64,000 nt of DNA, from contig OZ251487.1 of NCBI GenBank assembly GCA_965242685.1, forward strand, positions 1,736,001-1,800,000. The letters are read 5' to 3'. The notes under the pieces were generated by a model. It was not told the DNA's origin. It saw nothing but the letters and a program-made list of their open reading frames with translations, and did no database searches. This stretch comes from G965215055 sp965242685. GTDB taxonomy: Bacteria > Pseudomonadota > Gammaproteobacteria > UBA4575. This document shows positions 34,637 through 43,320 of the stretch, piece after piece (position 1 is the stretch's first letter; the number at the start of each line of letters is the position of its first letter). Position numbers and translations under genes: made by a program.

Positions 34637-37360
34637 ATGGCAATGCCTGTAAAAGATACATCTACTTTGATCTTGGTTGATGGTTCTTCTTATTTGTACA
34701 GAGCTTTTCATGTGCCTGACTTGAAAGAACTTGTAACTTCGTCCGGTCGGCCGACGGGAGCTATCTATGGGGTGGTAAAGATGTTGCAACGGTTGCTTAA
34801 TGAAGCCCGGACAAGCCACCTTGCTGTGGTGTTCGATGCCAAGGGTAAGACGTTCAGGCATAGTTTGTATGAAGAATACAAGGCCAATCGCCCGCCCATG
34901 CCAGAGGCGTTGCGGCTACAGATTACGCCTTTGCACGATATTATTCGCGCATTAGGCTTGCCGCTAATTTCAGTTTCAGGCATTGAGGCGGATGACGTCA
35001 TCGGCACGCTGGCGGTAGAGGCGGTGGCAAAAGGCTACCGAGTTTTAATATCTACCGGCGACAAGGATTTGGCGCAGTTGGTCAATGACCGCGTTACCCT
35101 GGTCAATACCATGACCAATACCACCATGGATACGGATGGAGTTATCAAGAAGTTTGGCATAGCACCGCGTCAGGTCGCTGATTATCTAGCCTTGACGGGA
35201 GACAAGTCCGACAACATTCCCGGCGTGCCCGGCGTAGGCACAAAGACTGCCGCGAGGTGGTTGAATCAATACGATTCGCTAGAGCGGCTGATCAGCGGTG
35301 CCGCTGAGATTACCGGCAAAACGGGTGAAAAACTACGGGCGCGCATCGAGCAGTTGCCACTTACCCGAGAGCTTACGACCGTGCGGTGTGACATCAATGT
35401 GGGTGTGGCGGTGGATGACCTGAAAATTCAGCCAACGGATTCATCTCGATTGAGGCAGCTCTATACGGAACTGGAATTCAAATCCTGGTTGAAGGCGCCG
35501 ATGTTTGCAAGTAAAGATGAGAAAGATCAAAAGGCCTTAAAAATTGAAAAAAGACGCGACTACGAGCTCATTCTTACCGAACGAGATCTGAATCGCTGGC
35601 TGCGGCAACTGCAACAAGCGAAGCTGATTGCCCTGGATACTGAAACGGACAGTCTGGACTATATGAGTGCGAACGTCGTCGGGCTATCGTTTGCCGTGGT
35701 GCCGGGCGAGGCTGCATATTTGCCGTTAGCGCATCATTACCCTGATGCCCCGAAGCAACTGGACCGCGAAGAGACACTTGCCAAACTTGAGCCACTGCTC
35801 AATGCGGAACCGGCAAAAGTCGTTGGTCATAATCTGAAATACGACCGTAGTGTGTTGTTGAATCACGGCTTTCACTTGGAAGGTATACGGCATGACACGA
35901 TGTTGCAATCCTATGTATGCAACTCGGTTGCAAGCCGACACGACCTCGACACCCTGAGCAAGAAATACCTGGATCACACCAACGTTCACTTTGAGGATGT
36001 CGCCGGCAAAGGCAGCAAGCAGGTTACTTTTGATCAGGTAGAATTGGAGAAGGCGACAAACTATGCTGCTGAAGATGCGGATATGACACTGCGCTTGCAT
36101 CGCGCCCTCTGGTCTGAATTAAGTCAGGATGACAAACAAAAGAAGTTATACCTAAACATCGAGCTGCCGATGTTGAAAGTGCTTTCAAATATTGAGCGTA
36201 ACGGCGTGTTGGTGGATACCGGAAAATTGGCGAAACAAAGTGCATTGCTTGGCGCGAGAGTGAACGAGATAGAAAAACAAGTGTTTGTAATTGCGGGTGA
36301 AAGCTTTAATCTAGGTTCTCCGAAACAGATACAGAAAATTCTATTTGCAAAGCTGGGCTTGCCCGTCATACGCAAGACGCCAACGGGACAACCTTCTACT
36401 GCTGAAGACGTGCTGCAGGAATTGGCCGAGAAGTACCCGTTGCCGAGGTTATTGCTTGAGCACCGTATGTTGAGCAAGCTTAAGTCGACGTATACCGACA
36501 AGTTGCCTACGTTGGTCAATTCCGGGACCAACCGTATCCACACTTCTTATCACCAAGCCGTCGCCTCTACCGGACGCTTGTCTTCTTCGCATCCGAATCT
36601 ACAAAATATTCCGGTTCGTACCAATGAGGGAAGAAGTATACGCAAGGCCTTTGTTGCTCCGCCGGGATACCGGATTTTGGCAGCGGACTATTCTCAGATT
36701 GAGTTGCGCATCATGGCACATCTGTCAAAAGATCGGAAATTGCAAGATGCCTTTGCTCGAGGTGAGGATATACATCGGGCTACCGCGGCGGAAGTATTCG
36801 ATATCGAACCGGATAAAATTGAGCCTTTGCAAAGGCGCGCTGCAAAGGCGATCAACTTTGGTTTGATGTATGGCATGTCCGCATTTGGTTTGGCTCGTCA
36901 ACTTAGTATTGCGAGAACCGAGGCGCAACGATATGTAGACTTATATTTTGATCGCTACCCGGGCGTAAGAAGGTATATGGATGACATACGCGAACGGGCA
37001 CGTGTACAAGGCTATGTCGAAACGTTGTTTGGTAGACGACTTTATCTGGCGGATATCAATAGTAAAAATCTACGCCGGCGACAGTATGCCGAGCGTACCG
37101 CGATCAATGCCCCCATGCAGGGGACGGCTGCGGATATTATCAAATGTGCCATGATCGCCATAGACGGCTGGATTCAACGTGAACGACCCGATTGCAGGAT
37201 GATTATGCAAGTTCACGACGAACTGGTGTTTGAAGTAAGCGGCGACTGTGCTGACATGGTAAAGCGAGAGGTTGTTAAGCGCATGAAAACGGCCGTAAAA
37301 CTGTCTGTATCGCTGGTAGTAGATGCTGCACTTGGAACCAACTGGGATGAAGCACATTGA
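34637..37360 (+). CDS. polA: DNA polymerase I
   Basis: This 907-residue three-domain enzyme acts in Okazaki fragment maturation and repair. The 5'-3' exonuclease region covers about residues 1-290 (VDGSSYLYRAFH, GIEADDVIGTLA, TGDKSDNIPGVPGVGTKTA). The 3'-5' exonuclease keeps its metal ligands (LDTETDSLDYM, VGHNLKYDRS, YAAEDADMT), so proofreading should be intact. The polymerase domain has ADYSQIELRIMAHLS, RRAAKAINFGLMYGM and QVHDELVFEV. The start at 34637 gives a normal N-terminus. Confidence 0.98.
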   Translation: MAMPVKDTSTLILVDGSSYLYRAFHVPDLKELVTSSGRPTGAIYGVVKMLQRLLNEARTSHLAVVFDAKGKTFRHSLYEEYKANRPPMPEALRLQITPLHDIIRALGLPLISVSGIEADDVIGTLAVEAVAKGYRVLISTGDKDLAQLVNDRVTLVNTMTNTTMDTDGVIKKFGIAPRQVADYLALTGDKSDNIPGVPGVGTKTAARWLNQYDSLERLISGAAEITGKTGEKLRARIEQLPLTRELTTVRCDINVGVAVDDLKIQPTDSSRLRQLYTELEFKSWLKAPMFASKDEKDQKALKIEKRRDYELILTERDLNRWLRQLQQAKLIALDTETDSLDYMSANVVGLSFAVVPGEAAYLPLAHHYPDAPKQLDREETLAKLEPLLNAEPAKVVGHNLKYDRSVLLNHGFHLEGIRHDTMLQSYVCNSVASRHDLDTLSKKYLDHTNVHFEDVAGKGSKQVTFDQVELEKATNYAAEDADMTLRLHRALWSELSQDDKQKKLYLNIELPMLKVLSNIERNGVLVDTGKLAKQSALLGARVNEIEKQVFVIAGESFNLGSPKQIQKILFAKLGLPVIRKTPTGQPSTAEDVLQELAEKYPLPRLLLEHRMLSKLKSTYTDKLPTLVNSGTNRIHTSYHQAVASTGRLSSSHPNLQNIPVRTNEGRSIRKAFVAPPGYRILAADYSQIELRIMAHLSKDRKLQDAFARGEDIHRATAAEVFDIEPDKIEPLQRRAAKAINFGLMYGMSAFGLARQLSIARTEAQRYVDLYFDRYPGVRRYMDDIRERARVQGYVETLFGRRLYLADINSKNLRRRQYAERTAINAPMQGTAADIIKCAMIAIDGWIQRERPDCRMIMQVHDELVFEVSGDCADMVKREVVKRMKTAVKLSVSLVVDAALGTNWDEAH

Positions 37361-37470
37361 CGTCGTAAGCAGATACCGTAAGTCCTCTCCCGGTAACGAA
37401 CTTTCACCTCTATCCATACTTCTAAACGGTAGCACTTACCTCCTTTAGCACGCATTTTTATATTTACCGG

Positions 37471-38079
37471 CTATTCCTGTAAAGCGTCGGTTAGCCACGT
37501 GGAAATTTTTTGCCGTGCTTGTGCCAGGTTGGTCCTTTTGGTCGCCGAGAATATCTGGATACCCGGAGTAAGCCCTTGTTGCTCCAGGCGAGAGATTACC
37601 TTGGTCAGGGTTTTAATTTTGTCGTTTCTTTTTATTTTATCGGCTTTGGTCAGCAGTATATAAAGGGGTAGTTGATAATGCTTACCCCAGTGGATCATGG
37701 TCCAGTCTATTTCCATCAACGGGTGACGAATGTCCATTAGCAGGACTAAACCGCATAATGAACTGCGTTGAAGCAAATAGGATTCCGTCAGACGTTGCCA
37801 CTGCTGTTGCACGTTTGTGGGAGCTTTTGCATAGCCGTAACCGGGTAAATCAACGAGGCGCGTGTCGCCGTCCACCATGAAAAAGTTAATTGATTGGGTA
37901 CGTCCGGGTGTTTTGCTGGTCCGTGCAAGGCTTTTCTGTTGGCACAGCACGTTGATCATGCTTGATTTGCCTGAATTTGAGCGACCACAAAAGGCTACCT
38001 CGGCACCGCTATCCGCAGGAAAAGTATCTATGGACACGGCACTTTTCAGGAATCGTGCTTGTGTAAAGGGTACACTCAT
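37471..38079 (-). CDS. engB: ribosome biogenesis GTPase EngB (YihA)
   Basis: This 202-residue GTPase acts in 50S subunit assembly. G1 is FCGRSNSGKSSMIN, G3 is DLPGYG, G4 is LLTKADKI and G5 is FSATKRTN. The gene is convergent with polA across 110 bp and divergent from the cytochrome c4 gene. The set polA/engB/cytochrome c4/dsbA is a conserved neighbourhood in Gammaproteobacteria. Confidence 0.97.
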   Translation of the reverse strand: MSVPFTQARFLKSAVSIDTFPADSGAEVAFCGRSNSGKSSMINVLCQQKSLARTSKTPGRTQSINFFMVDGDTRLVDLPGYGYAKAPTNVQQQWQRLTESYLLQRSSLCGLVLLMDIRHPLMEIDWTMIHWGKHYQLPLYILLTKADKIKRNDKIKTLTKVISRLEQQGLTPGIQIFSATKRTNLAQARQKISTWLTDALQE

Positions 38080-38314
38080 GGGATAAACAGCGAGGCTACT
38101 GGCGCTTTGTCAGATGTCTACTGCGATCGTGAAATGATACTCAGTGCCAGGGTATGCATACCGCTTGGTTGAAGACGTCCATAAGTCGGTTGATCGCTTT
38201 GTGCTTTGCGGTGCCCCGTGCTTTGTGGTATACAAACAATCCTTTTAGCTTCTCTATCACCGTGTTGAAGTTAACCTTTCAAAGGTTTGCGTGCAACTGT
38301 ATTGACATGTAAGA

Positions 38315-38977
38315 ATGGGTTTGATGAAAAGATTACTTTGCTTGTTGTTGGCTGGGGGGGTGTTTATTACACATGCTTATGCAGGTGGTTCCCCGGAGGC
38401 CGGAAAACAAAAGGCCGCTTCGTGTGTGGCGTGTCATGGTGCAGATGGAAACAGCGTTAATCCTGCATGGCCCAAGCTGGCGGGACAAGGGGAAAAATAC
38501 CTCATTGATCAACTTCAGCTATTTAAGAAAAAAATTCGAGTGAATACGCTAATGAACCCACAGGCGGAAAATTTGTCTCACCAAGACATCCTTGATTTGG
38601 CCGCCTATTATGCACGGCAATCCCCTTCCCTAGGGCATGCCGATGGCGACAAGAAGTTTCAGGGAGAGAAGCTGTACCTCATTGGTGAGAGAATTTATCA
38701 TGGTGGAAATGCTGTCAGCGGCGTGCCTGCCTGCATGTCTTGCCACGGGCCTGATGGCGTAGGGAATGAAGCGGCAAAGTTTCCGCGGCTTGCCGGCCAG
38801 CATGCGATATATACTGCGGCACAATTGCGTGCGTATCGCAGTGGGGCAAGATATCAGATAGATGACAATCTTAACATGATGAAGGATATTGTTGACTATA
38901 TGACGGAAGTAGAGATTGATGCCGTGGCCGAATACATCGCTGGACTGTATAGCTTGGTTCATTTCGATAAACCCTGA
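38315..38977 (+). CDS. dihaem cytochrome c4
   Basis: This 220-residue periplasmic protein has a Sec signal (LLCLLLAGGVFITHAYAG) and two cytochrome c domains, each with a CxxCH haem site (CVACHGADGN and CMSCHGPDGV). Axial Met candidates are in NTLMNPQA and NLNMMKDI. In this family the protein passes electrons to terminal oxidases. It is followed by dsbA after 48 bp. In a sulfur oxidiser it probably links the respiratory chain to a cbb3-type oxidase, an inference from family and context. Confidence 0.94.
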   Translation: MGLMKRLLCLLLAGGVFITHAYAGGSPEAGKQKAASCVACHGADGNSVNPAWPKLAGQGEKYLIDQLQLFKKKIRVNTLMNPQAENLSHQDILDLAAYYARQSPSLGHADGDKKFQGEKLYLIGERIYHGGNAVSGVPACMSCHGPDGVGNEAAKFPRLAGQHAIYTAAQLRAYRSGARYQIDDNLNMMKDIVDYMTEVEIDAVAEYIAGLYSLVHFDKP

Positions 38978-39025
38978 TCCTGTTACTCCCGGAAACTTTT
39001 AATTTCTTTTTTAATCCAACTTGTA

Positions 39026-39751
39026 ATGATTACACTACACGGCTTGAATGTGTCTGCTATTGGTTTCCTGCGCACGCGCACCGCGTTAATCTTTGCTTTA
39101 ACGTTGTGCCTGCTATCTGTAACAAGTAGTGCTGAGGGAGCGGCTGAAGATAATAGTTTCCCGAAATTTCAGGAAGGCGTGCACTACTATGAAATTTTCC
39201 CTACTGTGGACACTAACGTTGAGCCGGGCAACGTGGAAGTTGTGGAAATTTTTTGGTACGGCTGTCCTCATTGTTACGAGTTTGAGGAGCACTTGAAAAG
39301 CTGGCAGCAAAACAAGCCGTTCAATGTGACCTTTATACGTATGCCCGCGGCATTGAACCGTAATTGGTTGTCACACGCTCGCGCTTATTATGCTTTGGAG
39401 AAAGTAGGTGTACTTGACAGGATTCATTCGCTATTTTTTGATGCTATTCACGTACAAGGCAGGCGCTTGCGGGATATAGAGTCTATGATGCGCTTTTTAA
39501 GTCAACAAGGCGTTGATGCCGATGAATTTAAGAGAGCCTACTATTCACCTTATGTAGAAAAAAAAGTAAAGAACTCGGATCATTTGGTGCGCCAATATGG
39601 ATCGAGCTCTGTGCCTACCGTGGTCGTGCAGGGTAAATATCGGGCCACGGCCGGCAGTGCGGGAGGTCATGAGCGACTGATTGAATTGTTGAATTGGTTG
39701 GTACAACGGGAGGCAAGTCTTATTGCTACGGTGCGGGCAGACGCAGACTAG
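39026..39751 (+). CDS. dsbA: thiol:disulfide interchange protein DsbA
   Basis: This 241-residue periplasmic thioredoxin-fold oxidase has an N-terminal signal (about residues 17-38), then VVEIFWYGCPHCYEFEEHL with the DsbA active site CPHC. The cis-Pro loop is SSSVPTVVVQGKY. It introduces disulfides into secreted proteins and is re-oxidised by DsbB. It lies between cytochromes c4 and c5, a common order. Confidence 0.95.
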   Translation: MITLHGLNVSAIGFLRTRTALIFALTLCLLSVTSSAEGAAEDNSFPKFQEGVHYYEIFPTVDTNVEPGNVEVVEIFWYGCPHCYEFEEHLKSWQQNKPFNVTFIRMPAALNRNWLSHARAYYALEKVGVLDRIHSLFFDAIHVQGRRLRDIESMMRFLSQQGVDADEFKRAYYSPYVEKKVKNSDHLVRQYGSSSVPTVVVQGKYRATAGSAGGHERLIELLNWLVQREASLIATVRADAD

Positions 39752-39797
39752 CGATTTTTAGTGGTGGTAGCGGCTTTTATGGTTCCATGAAAGGTAT

Positions 39798-39826
39798 TTG
39801 GTTTGGCAGTAATCATTCATTATAAT
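39798..39826 (+). promoter_or_regulatory. candidate sigma70 promoter of the cytochrome c5 gene
   Basis: TTGGTT (39798-39803) and a perfect TATAAT (39821-39826) are separated by 17 bp. Transcription would start about 40 bases before the GTG start at 39876. Pattern match only. Confidence 0.5.
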
Positions 39827-39875
39827 TGCCGCGCATTTTTAGTTTAGGCGCAGTCCAAGGTAAGAGGAGTTTTGT

Positions 39876-40370
39876 GTGAAGAATAATCAGTTTTTAACGA
39901 CATTAAAAATTATATTTGGCGTATTGACCGGGTCTACAATCGCGATTTTAGCCCTTGCCAACGTGCTTATTTCCGATGCCGATCTGTCTCACGACACTGC
40001 TGTTCAGGAGGGTATCGAAAATCGTATCAAACCGGTTGGTAGTGTGAGCATAGTGAATGATACGGAAATGAATACCACCGTTGAAGCACCTTCCGAAGAG
40101 ACTGCAAAGCCGATGCAAGTGGCGGATTCCAGCCCGTCTGTCGAGAAGCTCTATGCGGCCTGTAGTGCGTGCCATGCCACTGGCCTGTTGAGTGCCCCGA
40201 GACTTGGTAATAAAACGGACTGGCAGCCACGTATTGAAAAAGGCATTGAACACCTCTACACAAATGCTATCAATGGCATCGGCACGATGCCGCCAAAAGG
40301 TGGTCGAACGGATCTTTCAGATGGTGACATCAAAAAGATAGTAGACTATATGGTGGAATCGGTTCAATAA
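39876..40370 (+). CDS. membrane-anchored monohaem cytochrome c5
   Basis: This 164-residue protein has an N-terminal hydrophobic segment (IIFGVLTGSTIAILALANVLI) that may stay as an anchor. A polar linker of about 60 residues and one cytochrome c domain follow, with CSACHATGLLSAPRLGNKTDW and the Met ligand in GIGTMPPKGGRTDLSD. These are close to cytochrome c5 of Pseudomonas and Azotobacter. The start is GTG with an AAGAGGAG site just before it. It converges on the comM gene. Confidence 0.9.
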   Translation: MKNNQFLTTLKIIFGVLTGSTIAILALANVLISDADLSHDTAVQEGIENRIKPVGSVSIVNDTEMNTTVEAPSEETAKPMQVADSSPSVEKLYAACSACHATGLLSAPRLGNKTDWQPRIEKGIEHLYTNAINGIGTMPPKGGRTDLSDGDIKKIVDYMVESVQ

Positions 40371-40400
40371 GACCTTCTAAAAACACCCGCTTTATCGTGA

Positions 40401-41912
40401 TTAACCCAACAGTCGGTCGTAGCGTCGATAATTGATTGCTTCACGGAGGTGGTTGGTCTGAATCATCTTCGAGTTTTCCAGGTCAGCGATAGTACGCGCG
40501 AGTTTAAGAGTTCGATGATATCCTCGTGCAGACAAGCCAAGTTGTTCAAATGCGCGGTCCATGAGTTCTTCGCATTCATGATTGAGCAGGCATGATTGTT
40601 CAATTTCCTTGTTCGTCATGTGGGTATTAAGCTTTTGTTGACGGCCTATTTGGCGTTGTCTGGTCGCCGTAATCCGTTTTCGCACATCCCGGCTTGATTC
40701 CGCATGACGGTTTCCGTGCAATCGAAGCTGCTCTTTGGGCACGCGCGGGACGTCAATGTGAATGTCGATTCGGTCCAATAAAGGCGCGGAGATGCGTGTT
40801 CGATAGCGGCGAATTTGTTCGGGAGTACACGCGCAATTACCGTTGATATCGATATCACAGCCTTGTGGACAAGGATTCATTGCAGCGATTAGTTGAAAAC
40901 TCGCGGGGAATTGGACTTGTCGAGCTGCGCGTGAGATGGCTATGTGTCCAGTTTCCAGAGGTTCACGCAACACCTCCAGCACGCGGCGGTCAAACTCGGT
41001 CAACTCGTCCAGAAATAACACCCCGTTGTGTGCCAAGGAAATCTCTCCCGGCATGGGGTATGAGCCGCCGCCCACCAATGCCGCACCTGAAGCCGTATGG
41101 TGTGGTGCCCGAAACGGGCGTATTCCCCATCGTCGATGGTCAAACCCGCCGTGACTGATTGAGTATATCGTAGCGGACTCAACCGCTTCTTGTTCGCTGA
41201 GATGAGGCAGTATCCCCGCGAGCCTTCTGGCCAACATGGTTTTACCGCTACCGGGAGAACCTACCATCAGCATGTTGTGGCCACCTGCGGCGGCGACCTC
41301 AAGTGCACGCTTGGCATGATGTTGACCGCGTACGTCGCCGAGATTAAGCGTTTCAGTTGAGTGATTAACCGGAATCTCTGTAGTGTAAAAAGGTAAGCGT
41401 TCCTGGTCGGAGAGGTGCGCACAAATTTTCAGTAGACTGTTGCACGCCAACACGGTTGCCTGTTTAGCCAACAATGCTTCACCACCGTTTTCAATGGGTA
41501 CTACAATGGTACGGGAATTTTTTCCGGCTGCTACTGCAGCGGGTAATGCACCGTGTACGTTGCGGAGTTGCCCACCTAGACTTAATTCGCCCATGAACTC
41601 AAATTTATGCAGGTGTTCCTGGGGCAGTTGATTGGATGCAGCCAGGATCCCCAACGCAATGGGAAGATCAAATCTACCACCTTCTTTGGGCAGGTCTGCC
41701 GGCGCGAGGTTTACAGTAATGCGCCGTGCGGGAAATTGATAACCAGAATTTAGCAGTGCCGCACGCACGCGGTCTTTGCTTTCTTTTACGGCAGTTTCCG
41801 GTAGTCCGACGATGGATAGGCCGGGCAAGCCGTTCGATAGGTGCACTTCTACTGTAACCAAGGGCGCTTCCATCCCTGATTGTGCGCGGGAAAAAACAGT
41901 AGCAAGGTTCAT
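40401..41912 (-). CDS. comM: Mg-chelatase-like AAA+ ATPase ComM/YifB
   Basis: This 503-residue protein has an N-terminal Lon-like ChlI domain (LSNGLPGLSIVGLPETAVKESKDRVRAALLNSGY), a central AAA+ module with Walker A GSPGSGKTMLARRL and Walker B NGVLFLDELTEF, and the C-terminal domain (LSARGYHRTLKLARTIADLE). ComM is a branch-migration helicase aiding integration during natural transformation in Vibrio and Haemophilus. Genes of this family are also widespread in species not known to be competent. Confidence 0.95.
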   Translation of the reverse strand: MNLATVFSRAQSGMEAPLVTVEVHLSNGLPGLSIVGLPETAVKESKDRVRAALLNSGYQFPARRITVNLAPADLPKEGGRFDLPIALGILAASNQLPQEHLHKFEFMGELSLGGQLRNVHGALPAAVAAGKNSRTIVVPIENGGEALLAKQATVLACNSLLKICAHLSDQERLPFYTTEIPVNHSTETLNLGDVRGQHHAKRALEVAAAGGHNMLMVGSPGSGKTMLARRLAGILPHLSEQEAVESATIYSISHGGFDHRRWGIRPFRAPHHTASGAALVGGGSYPMPGEISLAHNGVLFLDELTEFDRRVLEVLREPLETGHIAISRAARQVQFPASFQLIAAMNPCPQGCDIDINGNCACTPEQIRRYRTRISAPLLDRIDIHIDVPRVPKEQLRLHGNRHAESSRDVRKRITATRQRQIGRQQKLNTHMTNKEIEQSCLLNHECEELMDRAFEQLGLSARGYHRTLKLARTIADLENSKMIQTNHLREAINYRRYDRLLG

Positions 41913-41934
41913 TCGGAATGACCGACGTATAATT

Positions 41935-42192
41935 TTACTTATCTAATATTTTTTGTTCGAGCTCGTGTATACGTTGCTCCAGTTCCTTCACGCGAAGTTG
42001 ATTTTTCGCGAGTATTTTCGCCTGCACGTCAAATTCTTCACGAGTAACCAGATCAAGGCGTTGTAGAACGCCTTGTGCCGCTACCCGCACGTTTTTTTCA
42101 AGGTCATGTTTGGTACTCTTGAGATTATCGGGTATGGCCTCGCTTACTTTACGCGCAAATTCATCAAGTGATCGGATACTGAATTTATCCAT
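41935..42192 (-). CDS. ubiK: ubiquinone biosynthesis accessory factor UbiK (BMFP domain)
   Basis: This 85-residue protein starts at MDKFSIRSLDEFARKVSEAIPDNL; the longer upstream frame is unlike the family. The first half is amphipathic helix and the second half is a coiled coil (LKVKELEQRIHELEQKI-like), matching YqiC/UbiK. UbiK trimerises with UbiJ to hold aerobic ubiquinone intermediates. Together with ubiE, ubiJ and ubiB the window holds four ubiquinone genes. It is read just upstream of comM, a known pairing. Confidence 0.9.
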   Translation of the reverse strand: MDKFSIRSLDEFARKVSEAIPDNLKSTKHDLEKNVRVAAQGVLQRLDLVTREEFDVQAKILAKNQLRVKELEQRIHELEQKILDK

Positions 42193-42379
42193 TGAAACTC
42201 CATAAAACAAATAACCAATTCTAGCCGAACTTCTTTTTTTCACAAACAAATGCCGGCGCGAATCAGATGAAATATGATCTGATATGTCCGTATTTTAAGT
42301 ACGTCAGAAATATACCTAACTTTACGTCCTCTATGTCCATGAATGAGACAATTTTTATTTAGGTTCTGGTTATAGATGA

Positions 42380-43234
42380 CTAAAATTTTTTCAACAAGAA
42401 CTGTGGCGGGGCAAAGCTTGCCCGATGAATGAGGTGGTTATAATAACGAGTAGAGAACGAACGCTGCTTTGCAATGCGTTCACGAGCAAAAGAAACGTGC
42501 CCGTTTTTCCCGGCCATAGTCACCGTCCACCAGCCCGTCGGATAGCTTGGTTGAGGAAAATGGCACAGCTCTGTTGATTCAAACCCGGCTTCAAGCATAC
42601 GAGCACGCATGGGGGCGATGATCGTGTCAAAATGTATCAACGGGGATTCGCTTTGCTGACTTAACAGACCACCAACCTTCAACGCGCGCATACAGTCCTT
42701 GTAAAAAGAGGTAGAGAACAGGCCTTCTGCTGGCCCTATCGGATCAGTACTGTCTACAATGATAACGTCAAACGAACGGTCTTCAACATCGTACATCCAT
42801 TGTACGGCGTCTTTGAAGACCAGATTAACGCGCGGGTCACCGTTGGCTTCGCATAAGGCGGGAAAGTATTTCTCTGCCAGTCGAGTCACACGCTCGTCAA
42901 TTTCAACTTGAGTAATTTTTTTGAGACACGTATGTTTCGCAACTTCACGTAGTGTACCGCAGTCGCCGCCACCTACGATCACTACATTGACGGGGTCGGC
43001 ATGACTGAATAGCGTAAGGTGCGCCAGCATTTCGTGGTAGATGAAGTTGTCGCGTTCCGTCAGCATGACAAAGCCGTCAATCGCCATCAGGTTGCCAAAG
43101 CCCTCCGTTGAGTAGATTTCTATTTTCTGAAACGGTGTCTGTTCCTCATGAAGTTTTTTACGTACCTCCCACGACAGCGAAGTTGCACATTCCGTACATT
43201 CCTCGGTAAACCAGGTTTTACTTTTGTCAAGCAT
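42380..43234 (-). CDS. speE: polyamine aminopropyltransferase (spermidine synthase)
   Basis: This 284-residue SpeE-family enzyme transfers aminopropyl groups from decarboxylated SAM. The start chosen is ATG 43234 (MLDKSKTWFTEECTECA), because the extra 24 residues from 43306 do not resemble the family and would overlap speA. Motifs include FGNLMAIDGFVMLTERDNFIYHEMLAH, the SAM-loop VVIVGGGDCGTLREV and VIIVDSTDPIGPAEGLF. The loop has Cys where many homologues have Gly (GGGDGG). It is divergent from speA. Confidence 0.94.
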   Translation of the reverse strand: MLDKSKTWFTEECTECATSLSWEVRKKLHEEQTPFQKIEIYSTEGFGNLMAIDGFVMLTERDNFIYHEMLAHLTLFSHADPVNVVIVGGGDCGTLREVAKHTCLKKITQVEIDERVTRLAEKYFPALCEANGDPRVNLVFKDAVQWMYDVEDRSFDVIIVDSTDPIGPAEGLFSTSFYKDCMRALKVGGLLSQQSESPLIHFDTIIAPMRARMLEAGFESTELCHFPQPSYPTGWWTVTMAGKNGHVSFARERIAKQRSFSTRYYNHLIHRASFAPPQFLLKKF

Positions 43235-43320
43235 TCGTGTCGCCGTTACATTACCATTCTGTTTTTTCGCTCGACGTGGGTCAATATGTTTTGCATAAAG
43301 CGACATGCGCGAAAGCAGCC

